Below are positions 27,201-33,925 of a stretch of DNA of 64,000 bases, one piece after another. Position numbers and translations under genes: made by a program. Where the stretch lies: NCBI RefSeq assembly GCF_040958095.1, contig NC_091160.1:36443736-36507735 (forward strand), in the 5' to 3' direction. The stretch's first letter is position 1. Each line of letters starts with the position of its first letter. The notes beneath the pieces are model-generated. The model ran no database searches, was not told the DNA's origin, and saw only the letters and a program-made list of their open reading frames with translations. The stretch is from Procambarus clarkii. Taxonomy: Eukaryota > Arthropoda > Malacostraca > Decapoda > Cambaridae.

Positions 27201-27387
27201 AGAATGTTCGGTAATATGTTTATTGTTTGTGATATGTGTATATGTATTAACACGATGTACTGAACGGGGTGAGAATAGCTTGAGCTGCCTCATCCCTTTG
27301 TGTGTATTTTACCTCAATAAACTTATTTCAATTTGAGAGTGTGGCCACATACTTGATCTCAGGCTGGAAGCTGCCTGCAGGTATCAT
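2376..27387 (-). CDS. Unrecognised large Ser-rich repeat protein, 8 coding exons
   Basis: Joined exons: 27387-27353, 26608-26434, 26304-22020, 11913-11757, 9309-9167, 5842-5735, 5078-4865, 2439-2376. All junctions keep frame, with GT/AG boundaries, giving 5181 nt or 1726 residues. The start ATG has a good context (CCGCC before it) and an in-frame TGA 18 nt upstream. Residues 1-130 look folded (W-, H- and L-rich, for example LTWQPHLGWYEATP). Residues 150-1490 are mostly Ser/Asp/Glu-rich and probably disordered, with about 35 nine-residue repeats at about 759-1073 and a His/Pro-rich stretch near 1410-1450. Residues 1636-1726 look like a small beta-rich domain (RGDQLSPGQQVKVLAPGGG), perhaps SH3- or Tudor-like. 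No signal peptide or membrane segment is evident. I do not recognise the family and assign no function. Exons 1-5 are strong; exons 6-8 rest on phase agreement and coding look. Confidence 0.75.
2864..3006. repeat. Inverted-repeat element (GACGACGTTTCG family), copy 2
   Basis: A compact 143-bp palindrome from TGTTGACCAAACCACACACT to its reverse complement. It lies in the 3' flank of the large minus-strand gene. Confidence 0.8.
3110..3425 (+). mobile_element. LINE 3'-end fragment
   Basis: Frames include YKERLEVLNISKQEDRRK, the C-terminal non-LTR polyprotein block also seen at 51890-52255 on the other strand. Frameshifted and 5' truncated. Confidence 0.6.
3556..3632 (+). mobile_element. SINE tail fragment
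   Basis: GAGGCCTGGTCGAGGACCGG and GCCGCGGGGACG followed by an AAAATCATT-type tail, matching the 3' part of the SINE at 4581-4842. Confidence 0.6.
4581..4842 (+). mobile_element. tRNA-derived SINE
   Basis: The tRNA-like head has the B box GGTTCGATCCC inside a paired CCGGG/CCCGG arm, and an anticodon-like loop CTTGTGA. A unique body (TTACCTAGCAGTAAAATAGG) and the tail CTCAAGATAACCTCAAG follow. It begins 23 bp downstream of probable exon 7 of the minus-strand gene. Confidence 0.85.
4865..5078 (-). CDS. Unrecognised gene, probable exon 7
   Basis: The acceptor GTGCCACAG completes Gly from exon 6. The exon reads TSSGRPYLPYRGDQLSPGQQ onward and looks like a small beta-rich domain. The donor GTGGGA at 4864 is not strong. 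The open frame continues past it into the SINE at 4581-4842, which would supply an alternative stop codon. Confidence 0.55.
5100..5290 (+). repeat. Purine-rich tract
   Basis: About 190 bp almost entirely of A and G (GGGAAGTGAAGGGAGGGGG and similar), in the intron before exon 7 of the minus-strand gene. It is not a regular microsatellite. Confidence 0.7.
5735..5842 (-). CDS. Unrecognised gene, probable exon 6
   Basis: The acceptor GTGTCTACAG opens an exon that completes Asp with the exon 5 phase, then reads WDMPNRKHHKQRRRRTRSHQ, a basic segment that could be a nuclear-targeting patch. The donor is GTTAGT in phase 1. Other acceptors at 5866 and 5882 do not keep the frame. Confidence 0.55.
   Translation of the reverse strand: MGICQIESTTNSEDEGHVHTREGSVLGEVKLILLV
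6635..6740. repeat. Inverted-repeat element (GACGACGTTTCG family), degraded copy 3
   Basis: Contains AAACGACAACATTTTAGTCC and CGGACCAAACGTCGTCG ending in GTGTGGTTTGGTCA. The left end is lost or mutated. Confidence 0.55.
7311..7570 (-). mobile_element. tRNA-derived SINE, degenerate
   Basis: Reverse orientation: the tail TTATCTTGAGGTTATCTTTA comes first and the B box remnant GGAATCGAACCC near the end. It shows the same body as the SINE at 4581 with a different tRNA-like head. Confidence 0.8.
7622..7910 (+). repeat. Repeat family with CTTGGTGAATC core, two tandem copies
   Basis: Two blocks (about 7622-7760 and 7805-7905) share the patterns CTTRGTGAATCTG, TTTGACATYGA and CTTATGTCT. A third relative is at about 14665-14780. 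Short frames (ILGESASFDIEDLMS) suggest a fragment of a coding mobile element. Confidence 0.45.
8250..8520 (-). mobile_element. LINE fragment
   Basis: The minus frame VNIRMAFRNLYKKCFMIVCK resembles the LINE segment at 47450-47560 (LANIRTAFRNLCKESFR). Truncated and frameshifted. Confidence 0.6.
9167..9309 (-). CDS. Unrecognised gene, coding exon 5
   Basis: Begins by completing a Ser codon from exon 4, then reads GSSVGLKGLYWDESDSGG and continues as an acidic Ser/Thr segment ending PNIYNIYPRIH. The acceptor is GCTTCAG and the donor GTATGT, leaving phase 1. Confidence 0.75.
9449..10320 (-). mobile_element. LINE 3' region, with an internal tail insertion
   Basis: The minus-strand frame reads YEERLKELNLMSLENSRVRE and YKILRGIDRVDKDK, matching the LINE at 46985-48015. 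At about 9905-9958 an extra copy of the element's own 3' end (GTACTCACCTATTTGTGCTT) is embedded in the body. Confidence 0.75.
10480..10695 (-). mobile_element. tRNA-derived SINE, old copy
   Basis: Contains CAGCTCCTGGGTATCTTACC, TAGGTGAACAAAGGCATTA and the head remnant GGGATTCAAGCCC. Reverse orientation. Confidence 0.65.
10810..11125 (-). mobile_element. tRNA-derived SINE interrupted by a 92-bp insertion
   Basis: SINE halves 10810-10898 and 10991-11125 are separated by a foreign 92-bp segment. TGCATTGG occurs on both sides (10891-10898 and 10991-10998), a target-site duplication. Confidence 0.75.
10899..10990 (+). mobile_element. Short LINE-tail insertion with target-site duplication
   Basis: GGGGGGTAGAAATAGCCTAA leads to CAATAAACATACTTGAACTT. 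The same sequence recurs at 17865-17945 (plus) and about 12772-12860 (minus). The flanking 8-bp TGCATTGG direct repeats mark an intact insertion. Confidence 0.75.
11480..11690 (+). repeat. LINE 3' tail followed by (ATT)n microsatellite
   Basis: CCCGAAACGCTATGCATCTT and a TATGTACTTTTCCC tail run into about 80 bp of ATT repeats, which are probably the element's own expanded 3' end. Confidence 0.7.
11757..11913 (-). CDS. Unrecognised gene, coding exon 4
   Basis: Reads AGGSSIRSAASLPDLQHPAS onward. The acceptor (CGGCAG) supplies the two bases that complete a Gly with exon 3. The donor GTGAGT leaves phase 2. It lies about 10 kb from exon 3 across a repeat-filled intron. Confidence 0.75.
12130..12394 (+). 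mobile_element. tRNA-derived SINE
   Basis: Truncated head with an intact B box (GGTTCGATCCCGGGCGCCGG), a body with a short CTTTCACC duplication, and the tail CATCTCAAGATAA. Same family as 4581-4842. Confidence 0.85.
12772..12862 (-). mobile_element. Short LINE-tail element, reverse copy
   Basis: Reverse complement of the 92-bp element at 10899-10990 (TCAAGTTCATGTATGTTTAT, then GGGATAGAGTAGCTTAGGCT), ending in a C-run. Confidence 0.7.
12920..13230 (+). repeat. Degenerate short tandem-like repeats
   Basis: AAGTGAGATAAGAGAAGT units recur at 12990-13040, and GTAAGTATAACTC-type units at about 13160-13220. No coding frame. Confidence 0.45.
14024..15777 (+). pseudogene. Decayed gene with Cys-rich tail, split by a LINE
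   Basis: Fragments in several plus-strand frames. At 14070-14245 one reads MALANGFASLTVDKNTAVLL onward. At 14565-14665 another reads SVNALRHRMFIEKVAAATW, and at 15600-15777 a third has CKMKCATSRCKCKHNGSPCS then an acidic end DDSDEED and TAA. The pairing of an LRHRxF-KVA block with a terminal C-x-C cluster resembles a family I recall as widespread in arthropod genomes and transposon-like, but I cannot name it. A LINE 3' end (about 14885-15535) separates the last two parts and there are frameshifts. No functional product is expected. Confidence 0.4.
14885..15535 (+). mobile_element. LINE 3' end with its stop codon and tail
   Basis: One frame reads GPSLWNSLPNELKSCPTFAI and ends YQISSS with TAG at about 15126, the usual last residues of several non-LTR ORF2 proteins. 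A 400-bp 3' UTR follows with CTTGCCTGAAACGCTGCGCA and a terminal AAATAAATAAATAAAC. 5' truncated. Confidence 0.7.
15783..15910 (-). mobile_element. LINE 3' tail, reverse copy
   Basis: Begins TATTTATTTATTTATGCATA and contains CTAGTACGCGCAGCGTTTCG, the reverse complement of the tail at 15420-15535. It starts right after the stop of the decayed Cys-rich gene. Confidence 0.7.
16370..16800 (+). repeat. Degenerate minisatellite with about 15-bp period
   Basis: Units of the form GGTAAGCATAACACA and GATAAGCATGAGACA recur many times, most regularly at 16630-16760. All frames are open because the period is a multiple of three; the frames are not evidence of a gene. Confidence 0.75.
17300..17405 (+). 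repeat. (GA)n/(GACA)n microsatellite
   Basis: GAGAGAGACAGAGAGAGACA and similar, about 105 bp of low complexity. Confidence 0.9.
17865..17945 (+). mobile_element. Short LINE-tail element
   Basis: GGGGGTAGAAATAGCCTAAG to CAATAAACATACTTGAACTT, nearly identical to 10899-10990. Confidence 0.75.
18850..18995 (+). mobile_element. LINE 3' tail
   Basis: TGCCCGAAACGCTTTACGTA, then a TATGTATGTACTTTACC tail and AATAAACATTTGAATTTTGA. Same tail family as 11480. Confidence 0.65.
19745..19820. repeat. Short dispersed repeat with hairpin
   Basis: CTACGGGCTCACCATAGCCCGTG forms a small hairpin followed by CTACTTGGAAATTTGTTCCC. A variant is at 21855-21930 (ACTTACGGGCTATTCATGCC). Confidence 0.5.
19905..20120 (+). 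other. Unassigned open frame with coding-like composition
   Basis: A 71-codon frame reads EQLSSTYGAQLPKQMSPRPH and later GLMQTTYAKTEEGRRVNYIH. It sits in a GC-richer island inside intron 3 of the large minus-strand gene. A second frame is also open here. I do not recognise it; it may be a fragment of a mobile element. Confidence 0.2.
20337..20410. repeat. (TA)n microsatellite
   Basis: A run of about 74 bp of pure TA that abuts the left end of the large palindrome at 20411. A second run (21153-21230) lies beyond its right end. Confidence 0.95.
20411..21118. repeat. 708-bp near-perfect palindrome between (TA)n tracts
   Basis: Starts ATATTATTAAATATGACCGA and ends with the reverse complement; the arms meet at about 20765. 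It includes an internal direct repeat (GGTGGCATTAATAGGGTATT) within each arm. The frame reading MNFGELIFDLPPTVKRNVRK occurs in both arms on opposite strands and may be a relic of a coding element. Confidence 0.9.
22020..26304 (-). CDS. Unrecognised gene, coding exon 3 (4.3 kb)
   Basis: A single 4285-nt exon open for 1428 codons, beginning VRDAISGSLQVRERDYKVD after the acceptor TTGCTAG. The donor is GTAAGT, leaving one base (phase 1). It holds the remainder of the N-terminal domain, acidic Ser-rich segments, the 27-bp coding minisatellite and a His/Pro-rich stretch. Its length and freedom from stops in such AT-rich surroundings make it the most secure part of the gene. Confidence 0.9.
23300..24240 (-). 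repeat. Coding minisatellite, 27-bp unit, about 35 copies
   Basis: Tandem 27-bp units encode TGDDRARTL variants, with L/V/S/M substitutions concentrated toward the N-terminal end (higher coordinates). The period is a multiple of three, so copy changes keep the frame. Units at lower coordinates are nearly identical, suggesting recent expansion. Diverged relatives (SDDRGRTLDSRTYK type) follow at about 23000-23300. Confidence 0.95.
26434..26608 (-). CDS. Unrecognised gene, coding exon 2
   Basis: Residues 13-70, a compact Trp-rich stretch reading FRWCRTVGCRAPEVWLVL and ending GFILIKDK. The donor is GTCCGT, a weaker version of the consensus. It ends in phase 0 and exon 3 begins in phase 0. GC content is higher than in the flanking introns. 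Confidence 0.75.
27184..27335 (+). mobile_element. LINE-tail-like repeat, copy A
   Basis: TTTATCTCTCAGAATGTTCG to ACCTCAATAAACTTATTTCA. A second copy of about 150 bp is at 32648-32800. It ends just below the first coding exon of the minus-strand gene. Confidence 0.6.
27353..27387 (-). CDS. Unrecognised gene, coding exon 1 (start)
   Basis: Encodes MIPAGSFQPEI plus two bases of a Lys codon, followed by the donor GTATGT. Those two bases combine with the first G of exon 2 to make AAG. The short exon is supported by this phase match, the in-frame upstream stop and the Kozak-like context. A possible acceptor (ATTACAG) lies just upstream at about 27425, so a 5' non-coding exon may exist. Confidence 0.65.
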
Positions 27388-27397
27388 GGCGGTAGAG

Positions 27398-27405
27398 TGA
27401 CGTCA
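27398..27405. promoter_or_regulatory. Palindromic CRE-like site (TGACGTCA)
   Basis: A perfect TGACGTCA, the consensus for CREB/ATF factors, lies 11 bp upstream of the ATG of the large minus-strand gene. The transcription start is unknown, so it may be promoter or 5' UTR. A single 8-mer can occur by chance. Confidence 0.35.
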
Positions 27406-27759
27406 CAGGGCACGTCGCACCGACCTGTAATATTCACAGTTAACATAAGTGTTCATCTTATAAATGTTTATGCTTTCATAAGTATCTAGGTTATTTACTA
27501 ATGTTCATTTGTATTACTTTTGAAATATTTAGCAAAATGTAATTGGTTGATTAACGTTTAATAGTTTTGAAGCCACTTTTAATGTTTTAATTAATATTGC
27601 CAGAGTTATATTTGTTATTTTTATTGATCAATAACACGGCACTATTCAAAGAATGTTTTTGTCGCAATAAAACACTTATTTAAGTTATCTCGAAAGGTTA
27701 ATTTTATCGGATATATACTTATGAACAATATTATATCTATATATTATATCATCCGGGTA

Positions 27760-28140
27760 AATGGAGAGACCTATGACAAGCCGCCAGCCGGGACGTCCAC
27801 CTCCTGGGGCTCGTGCGGCCCCCCAGGCTCTGCTTCAGGAGGCTGGGGTCGTCCATACCCTTGCTGGGGTGGTTCTTCTCCGGCCCCGACCACGGCCGTC
27901 TCCGGGTTGGGAGTCCCTGTGCCTTTTTTCACCAACTTTGAGGTCAATTCCGGAGCTATCAATTCCTGCGACGGCGCTGGAACCAATCGTATTGGCGTTT
28001 GCCTTTCCATTGGAGACTTTCGGCGCCGTGGAGAGGAGGGACTTGCTGCATGGGTGACAGCTTCTCCTCCATATCAACCTACCCTGGCTATGCCCCCTGG
28101 AGAGGCCACTCCAGACCGATAACCAGAGCGCAACTCCATA
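27760..28140. other. GC-rich island, origin unclear
   Basis: About 380 bp of markedly higher GC content than the flanks, open in two plus-strand frames. No frame resembles a protein I recognise, and it runs into a SINE. It may be a mobile-element fragment or a CpG-type island in the divergent intergenic region. Confidence 0.35.
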
Positions 28141-28189
28141 GTCTCCTGAGACTGATGGCTGCCCACTATACTGCTATGCCCAACCCATC

Positions 28190-28470
28190 CCCCCCCCCAA
28201 AGGCCGAACTACTGACCCTGCCCAGGATGCAACAACACAACAAACTGACTAACTCCTGAGTACCTACTTACTGCTAGGTGAACAGAGGCATTAGGTGAAA
28301 GGACCAACTTGGCCAACAAAGGACCAATGGTTGGCTACACCATTAGGTGTGGCCAACCATTTTTGTCCCGCCCAGGATTCGAACCCGGAATTTTCGATTA
28401 TGCGTGGAGAACGAACCCAACTGTACAGTACCGTAACTGTGCCACCGGAACAGAGGTGTCTCTGTTCAAC
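28190..28470 (-). mobile_element. tRNA-derived SINE
   Basis: Contains CTGAGTACCTACTTACTGCT, AGGTGAACAGAGGCATTAGG and GGATTCGAACCCGG (B box complement). It carries an internal partial duplication, TGGCCAAC. Confidence 0.75.
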
Positions 28471-28550
28471 CCGTTCTCGCATACAAAGATCCAAGCTCTT
28501 TAATCTAGCCGCCAAACCCCCTGTTTATGAATGAAAAGCGGTTTACGCAC

Positions 28551-29870
28551 AACCCGTCCTCGACTCAAGTCCATTACATTCAGCGGTCAACCCCACAGAC
28601 GCATTCATCAATTTTAACATGCTGTTCATTCAAAACGGGAATTTTCGCAAGTATAAAATAATATTATAATATATTAGCATATTGTATATATATAGGCATA
28701 GGATAGGTTAGGTTAGGTGTTTAGGTTCTGTTGACGATTATTTGTATTTGTAGTACGTGGGTGAAGCATTTATAGCGTTGTGATTCGAACAAAATTCGTC
28801 AGTGAAGCACTTGTTTCGGATATGTTCGAACGTTAGCAGTTGTGAGTCGTGTGTAAACCGCTTTTCATTCATAAACAGGGGGTTTGGCGGATGCATGGAA
28901 TCACTTTTGAATCTTTGTTTGGAGGACGAGCTGTTACACACGACTCACAACCGATGACGTCCGAACACTTCCCGAACAAGTGCTTCGCTCACGTCCTCTG
29001 TTCGAACCACAATTCTATAAATGCTTCACCCACTACGCCAAACTATACATACAATTTTTATGTATAAGAATATTAATTTATATATGAAAACATGCCAATT
29101 TTTAATACACAGTATGCTAAAATTGATGAATGCGTCTGGGGAGGACGGCCGCTGCTTTAAACAGCCTGGTGTGAGAACGGGTTGCTCTGTTCACCTAGCA
29201 GACTGTTGTACAGCCCGTCCTCCAAACAAAGACTCAAAAGTGATTCCATGCACCCGCCAAAACCCCCTGTTTATGTATGAAAAACGGTTTACACACGACT
29301 CGCATCTGATGACGTTCGAACACTTCTGGAACAAGTGCTTCATTGACGAATTTTGTTCGAACCACAACGCTGTAAATGCTTCACCCACGTACTACAAATA
29401 CAAATAATCGCCAACAGAACCTAAACACCTAACCTATGCCTATCTTCTTGAGGTTATCTTGAGATGATTTCGGAGCTTAGCATCCCCGCGGCCCGGTCCT
29501 CGACCAGGCCTCATTTTTGTTACACATCCCCAGGAAGCAGCCCGTAGCAGCTAACTCCCAGGTACCTATTTATTGATAGGTGAACAGGCGCATCAGGGTG
29601 AAAAAAACTTTTTACCCATTTGTCTTTGCCTTCACCAGGGATCGAATCCGGAACCTCAGGACTACGAATCCGAAACGCTGTCCACTCAACTGTCAGGCGC
29701 CCACTATATGCGCCTATATATATGCACAATATGCTAATGTATTATAATATTAATTTATATTTGAGAAAATTCCCGTTTTGAATGAACAGCGTGTAAAAGT
29801 TTACGACAGCGTCTGTGGGGTCGACCGCTGGATGGAATGGACTTTAGTCGAGGACGGGTTCCTATTATGT
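28551..29870. repeat. Nested palindromic element with a SINE in its right arm
   Basis: Outer arms 28551-28700 and about 29708-29870, and inner arms about 28709-28950 and 29205-29436, are reverse complements (for example AACCCGTCCTCGACT against AGTCGAGGACGGGTT). The centre contains a further inverted copy of part of the arm. Confidence 0.8.
29446..29705 (-). mobile_element. tRNA-derived SINE inside the palindrome
   Basis: Starts TTGAGGTTATCTTGAGATGA and ends with a head remnant GGATCGAATCCGGAA. It interrupts the right arm of the palindrome between CCTATGCCTAT and TATGCGCCTATA, a likely imperfect target-site duplication. Confidence 0.85.
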
Positions 29871-29886
29871 CCCTCTGTAACCCTTT

Positions 29887-29916
29887 CCACCACCGCCCAC
29901 GGGATGGGTATGGGGT
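29887..29916 (+). repeat. Single-copy unit of the 30-bp minisatellite
   Basis: CACCACCGCCCACGGGATGG and GTATGGGGTACATAATAAT occur once here, with the same downstream flank (CATAATAA) that follows the last unit of the large array. Confidence 0.8.
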
Positions 29917-30837
29917 ACATAATAATGAAATTAATAATGCTATTAATAATAATAATAATAAAAAGTATATAAGTATCCGGGAGTTAGGCAACTATTGTGG
30001 GTAGCATCCCGGGAAGGTCAGCTGTTGACTCATGGGGGACCGTGATAAGCCTAACAGGTTTATTACTAAGAGAATGGGAAACCGTCCTAACCCTTTAAGT
30101 GACCAACCCTTACCCTCCTTCCCTCCAGAAAAACTCACGTTCCCTCCCCCCTTCACTACCCTCCACCTCTTAAATGCATGAAAATAATTAACTTGTAATT
30201 ACAACAATTCCCTAGGAGCACTATTTCTCGTACTTCAGGTGACGTGAAGGTGCGGGTACCTTGAGCAGACGCCGGTGTGTTGCTTCCCGGGAATACCGCC
30301 CTTATGGGGAGAGTATATATGTCTCTTATTTCCCTTACCATAACATTACTGGATTTGTTGGGTGGAGGAAGCCTACATCATCATTGCTCCCCCACCCCGG
30401 GCACCCATTACTTCGTATGATGAGTTATGTCACCTGTGTCTTGCCAGTCTGGCAAAATTATTGGTATAAAATAAATCCTCTCTGAGAGAAGTACTTCGTG
30501 TTACCTGAAGTACTTCTCTCAGAGTACTGTTTACCGGGTGCTACTGTTTGTCTCAGCACGCTCCTCCACTTTGTGATATTTTGCCGAACTTATATATACT
30601 TTGTTGTGTGTTCATGGTTACTGTACGTACCTAAATGTATTTAGAGGGTCGGACGCTAGCTTCCGATCCCGCCCCACCTCCAACTAAATGTATATAATGC
30701 AACTGACGATCACACAACACTAAACATAGGTGTGCGGAAAGCACATTTCATTATTGGTTTCCGCGCATATAATATAATAATAATAATAATTTGTATTTAA
30801 AAGTACAACATACACATATAAGATATATATACAGTCG

Positions 30838-30990
30838 GGTTCGTTCTCGACTGGCAATCGAGAATTCAAGGTTCAAATCAAACAGACAGAAATAGTCGCT
30901 TTTCCTATCACCTAATGCACCTGTTCACCTAGCAGTAAATAGGTGCCCAAGAGTTAGTCAGCTTCTTGTGGGGTTGCATCCTGGGGGGGG
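30838..30990 (+). mobile_element. tRNA-derived SINE, old copy
   Basis: GAGAATTCAAGGTTCAAATC (weak B box), then CCTAGCAGTAAATAGGTGCC and GGGTTGCATCCTGGGG, followed by G-runs. Confidence 0.65.
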
Positions 30991-31141
30991 GGGGGGTCAG
31001 TAATTCGGGGGGGGGGGGGAGGAGGAGGGATATGATATGCCTAACGTGAATAAATACAACCTGGTTGCCTGTCCCCCCGAAACAACAAATTATTTATAAT
31101 TACTTGCTCCTGACCCCTTTTGTGGCTTTTAACCTTTTCCG

Positions 31142-32265
31142 CTACCGCCTACGGAATGGGTATGGGGGTCCACTACCGCCCACGGGATGGGTATGGGGTC
31201 CACTACCGCCCACGGGATGGGTATGGGGGTCCACTACCGCCCACGGGATGGGTATGGGGTCCACTACCGCCCAAGGGATGGGTATAGGGTCCACTACCGC
31301 CCATGGGATGGGTATGGGGTCCACTACCGCCCACGGGATGGGTATGGGGTCCGCTACCGCCCATGGGATGGGTATGGGGTCCACTATATACCGCCCACGG
31401 GATGGGTATGGGGTCCACTACCGCCCACGGGATGGGCATGATGTCTACCACCGCCCACGGAATGGGTATGGGGTCCACTACCGCCCACGGGATGGGTATG
31501 GGGTCCACTACCGCTCACGGGATGGGTTTGGGGTCCACTACCGCTCACGGGATGGGTATGGGGTCCACTACCGCTCACGGGATGGGTATGGGGTCCACTA
31601 CCACCCATGGGATGGGTATGGGGTCCACTACCGCCCATGGGATGGGTATGGGGTCCACTACCGCCCACGGGATGGGTATGGGGTCCACTACCGCCCACGG
31701 GATGGGCATGAGGTCTACCACCGCCCACGGAATGCGTATGGGGTCCACTACCGCCCATGGGATGGGTATGGGGTGCGCTGCCGCCCATGGGATGGGTATG
31801 GGGGTCCACTACTGCCCATGGGATGGGTATGGGGTCCATTACCCCCCATGGGATGGGTATGGGGGTCCGCTACCCCCCATGGGATGGGTATGGGGTGCGC
31901 TGCCGCCCACGGGATGGGTATGGGGGTCCGCTACCCCCCATGGGATGGGTATGGGGTGCGCTGCCGCCCACGGGATGGGTATGGGGGTCCACTACCGCCC
32001 ACGGGATGGGTATGGGGGTCCACTACCGCCCACGGGATGGGTATGGGGGTCCACTACCGCCCACGGGATGGGTATGGGGGTCCACTACTGCCCACGGGAT
32101 GGGTATGGGGGTCCACTACTGCCCACGGGATGGGTATGGGGGTCCGCTACCCCCCATGGGATGGGTATGGGGTGCGCTGCCGCCCATGGGATGGGTATGG
32201 GGTGCGCTGCCGCCCACGGGATGGGTATGGGGTGCGCTGCCGCCCATGGGATGGGTATGGAGTGC
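31142..32265 (+). repeat. Minisatellite A, 30/31-bp unit, about 37 copies
   Basis: The unit reads CCACTACCGCCCACGGGATG followed by GGTATGGGGT. Variants alternate ACC/GCC and ACGGGA/ATGGGA in higher-order blocks, and some units have an extra G. All frames are open by periodicity. It lies 1.6 kb upstream of DDX49. Confidence 0.97.
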
Positions 32266-32647
32266 ATAATAAATGAACAAAATCAAATACTAGCAGCAGC
32301 ACAATAATAAAGCCCCGCTTATGGCAACACCACCTTGGAGACGCTCGTGCAGCAGCAGAAATTAACTTCTTTAATGGCATCGATCTCCTTGACTTACCCC
32401 TTCCTCTCCCCGATTATATTTTACAATATATCGCACCTTTAAATTAGCACTGTACGGTTAAATATAAACACTAGGTAGATGCGAACGAATTACGACTCAA
32501 GGTATGAACGCGTCATAATATCCGGAGAGTTAAGTTGCTCTTCCATGTATTGACTACATTATCCGGAGCGCACCGGGCAGCACCCTCCTGACGTCTTGTC
32601 TCGGGCTTCATTACGCCAAGACGTCTCCTGGCGTAGGACATGGAGAT

Positions 32648-32800
32648 GTTTATCTCTCAGAATGTTTGGTAATACGTTTATTGCTTGTGATGTGTGTCTA
32701 TGTATGTATTAACACGATGTACTGAACGGGGTGAGAATAGCTTGAGCTACCTCATCCCTTTGTGTGTATTTTACCTCAATAAACTTATTTCAATTTTAAT
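32648..32800 (+). mobile_element. LINE-tail-like repeat, copy B
   Basis: About 90% identical by eye to 27184-27335, ending ACCTCAATAAACTTATTTCA. Confidence 0.6.
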
Positions 32801-33239
32801 TTCTCTTGGCGTTCATGCTGCACGTTCTCATGTCCCTCACAACAGGATGTTTGGGATGAGTTTCATCACTACGAGATATTCACGATCCGATTAAACAATG
32901 AGGTACGAGGGCACGAGGAGGAATTCCTGCCCTCGCGGAGTACTCACCATGATGCTAGACAGATGATGACATAGCAGACATGTTGGGTTAGAGTGAGAGG
33001 AAGAGACAGGAGAGCCCAGGGCGGCCGTCTTCCCCTCCCGCGCCTCCAACGTTAAACTGTCTGGCAAGACTCAACACTGAGGGGAATCCATCACTGCTGC
33101 CACTGACCGCAACATGACACGCATATATATATTTTACACTAATATATTATATTTTCTCCAATGTTATTAATCCCTCGGTAAGAGTTCAAGGCGTAAATAC
33201 ATGACCAACGGGAGTTATTATGCTGTGGGAAAGGACTGG

Positions 33240-33315
33240 AGGAGGTATAATAGGTGGCAGTGTGGCACTCTCGTCTCGCCCAGTACGCAGGCGCGGGGTT
33301 CGAACTACCCGCCCA
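33240..33315 (+). mobile_element. tRNA-like SINE head fragment
   Basis: GGCGCGGGGTTCGAACTACC resembles a B box in a T-arm context (GGTTCGAAC). No intact cloverleaf can be drawn. Confidence 0.4.
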
Positions 33316-33828
33316 CATTAAGTTTCCTTTGCTTATAACAACTTATAACTTTACTATATTTGTTTTTATTACTCCATTAAGCAGCTGTGGCTTCTGAGGC
33401 CTGCCTATAATCGTTATTAAAAAAAATGACTGTCCACAATTCAATCTTAACGAGAATAATTATCATCCACTGTCCATTACATTTATGGGCCATTATATAT
33501 ACGTCGCATGATAATATTTTGATGAAGCTATATAATTTAGTTTTATTGTATTATTATTTAAACCCTTGTAAAAAAATAGTACAATGAGCCCTTTAACAAT
33601 GTTGGGTGCAAATGAGTTATGTACAATCTTACAAAGTCACAAATAATCTTGTTGCCATAATAACGGACATATAACCTTTAGAAAATAATAAATGTACTTA
33701 ACATTCAAATTAATTCATAATATTTTAGAATTATTGTACAATTTCGGATAATACAATTATTATGTTGTTGATGATCCAGGGATCGAATGCGCACATGTGT
33801 AACGCCAGCCAATGTTTACAAACAAGGC

Positions 33829-33840
33829 AAGATGGCGGAC
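33829..33840 (+). promoter_or_regulatory. YY1-like core overlapping the DDX49 start codon
   Basis: AAGATGGCGGAC contains the AAGATGGCGG core that in animals is bound by YY1 and is common at the start of housekeeping and ribosome-related genes. It also serves as the Kozak context. Binding is inference. Confidence 0.4.
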
Positions 33841-33925
33841 GTGGTGAGCGAGGATACTCAGGGCAAGACTTACGCTGACATTCAGGGCCTCCAGCCTTGG
33901 GTCATACACCAGCTCGGGGAACTCA
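33832..33925 (+). CDS. DDX49: DDX49 exon 1 (start)
   Basis: Encodes [20 protein letters not shown] onward to LGEL. The donor GTCAGT leaves one base, giving Lys with exon 2 and restoring the helicase reading [13 protein letters not shown]. The more obvious GTAACT four bases further on would break the frame. Confidence 0.9.

Noticed and set aside
31065-32307. Long plus-strand frames of 334 and 403 codons
   Set aside because: They are translations of the 30/31-bp minisatellite, open in all frames by periodicity, with no unique coding sequence around them.
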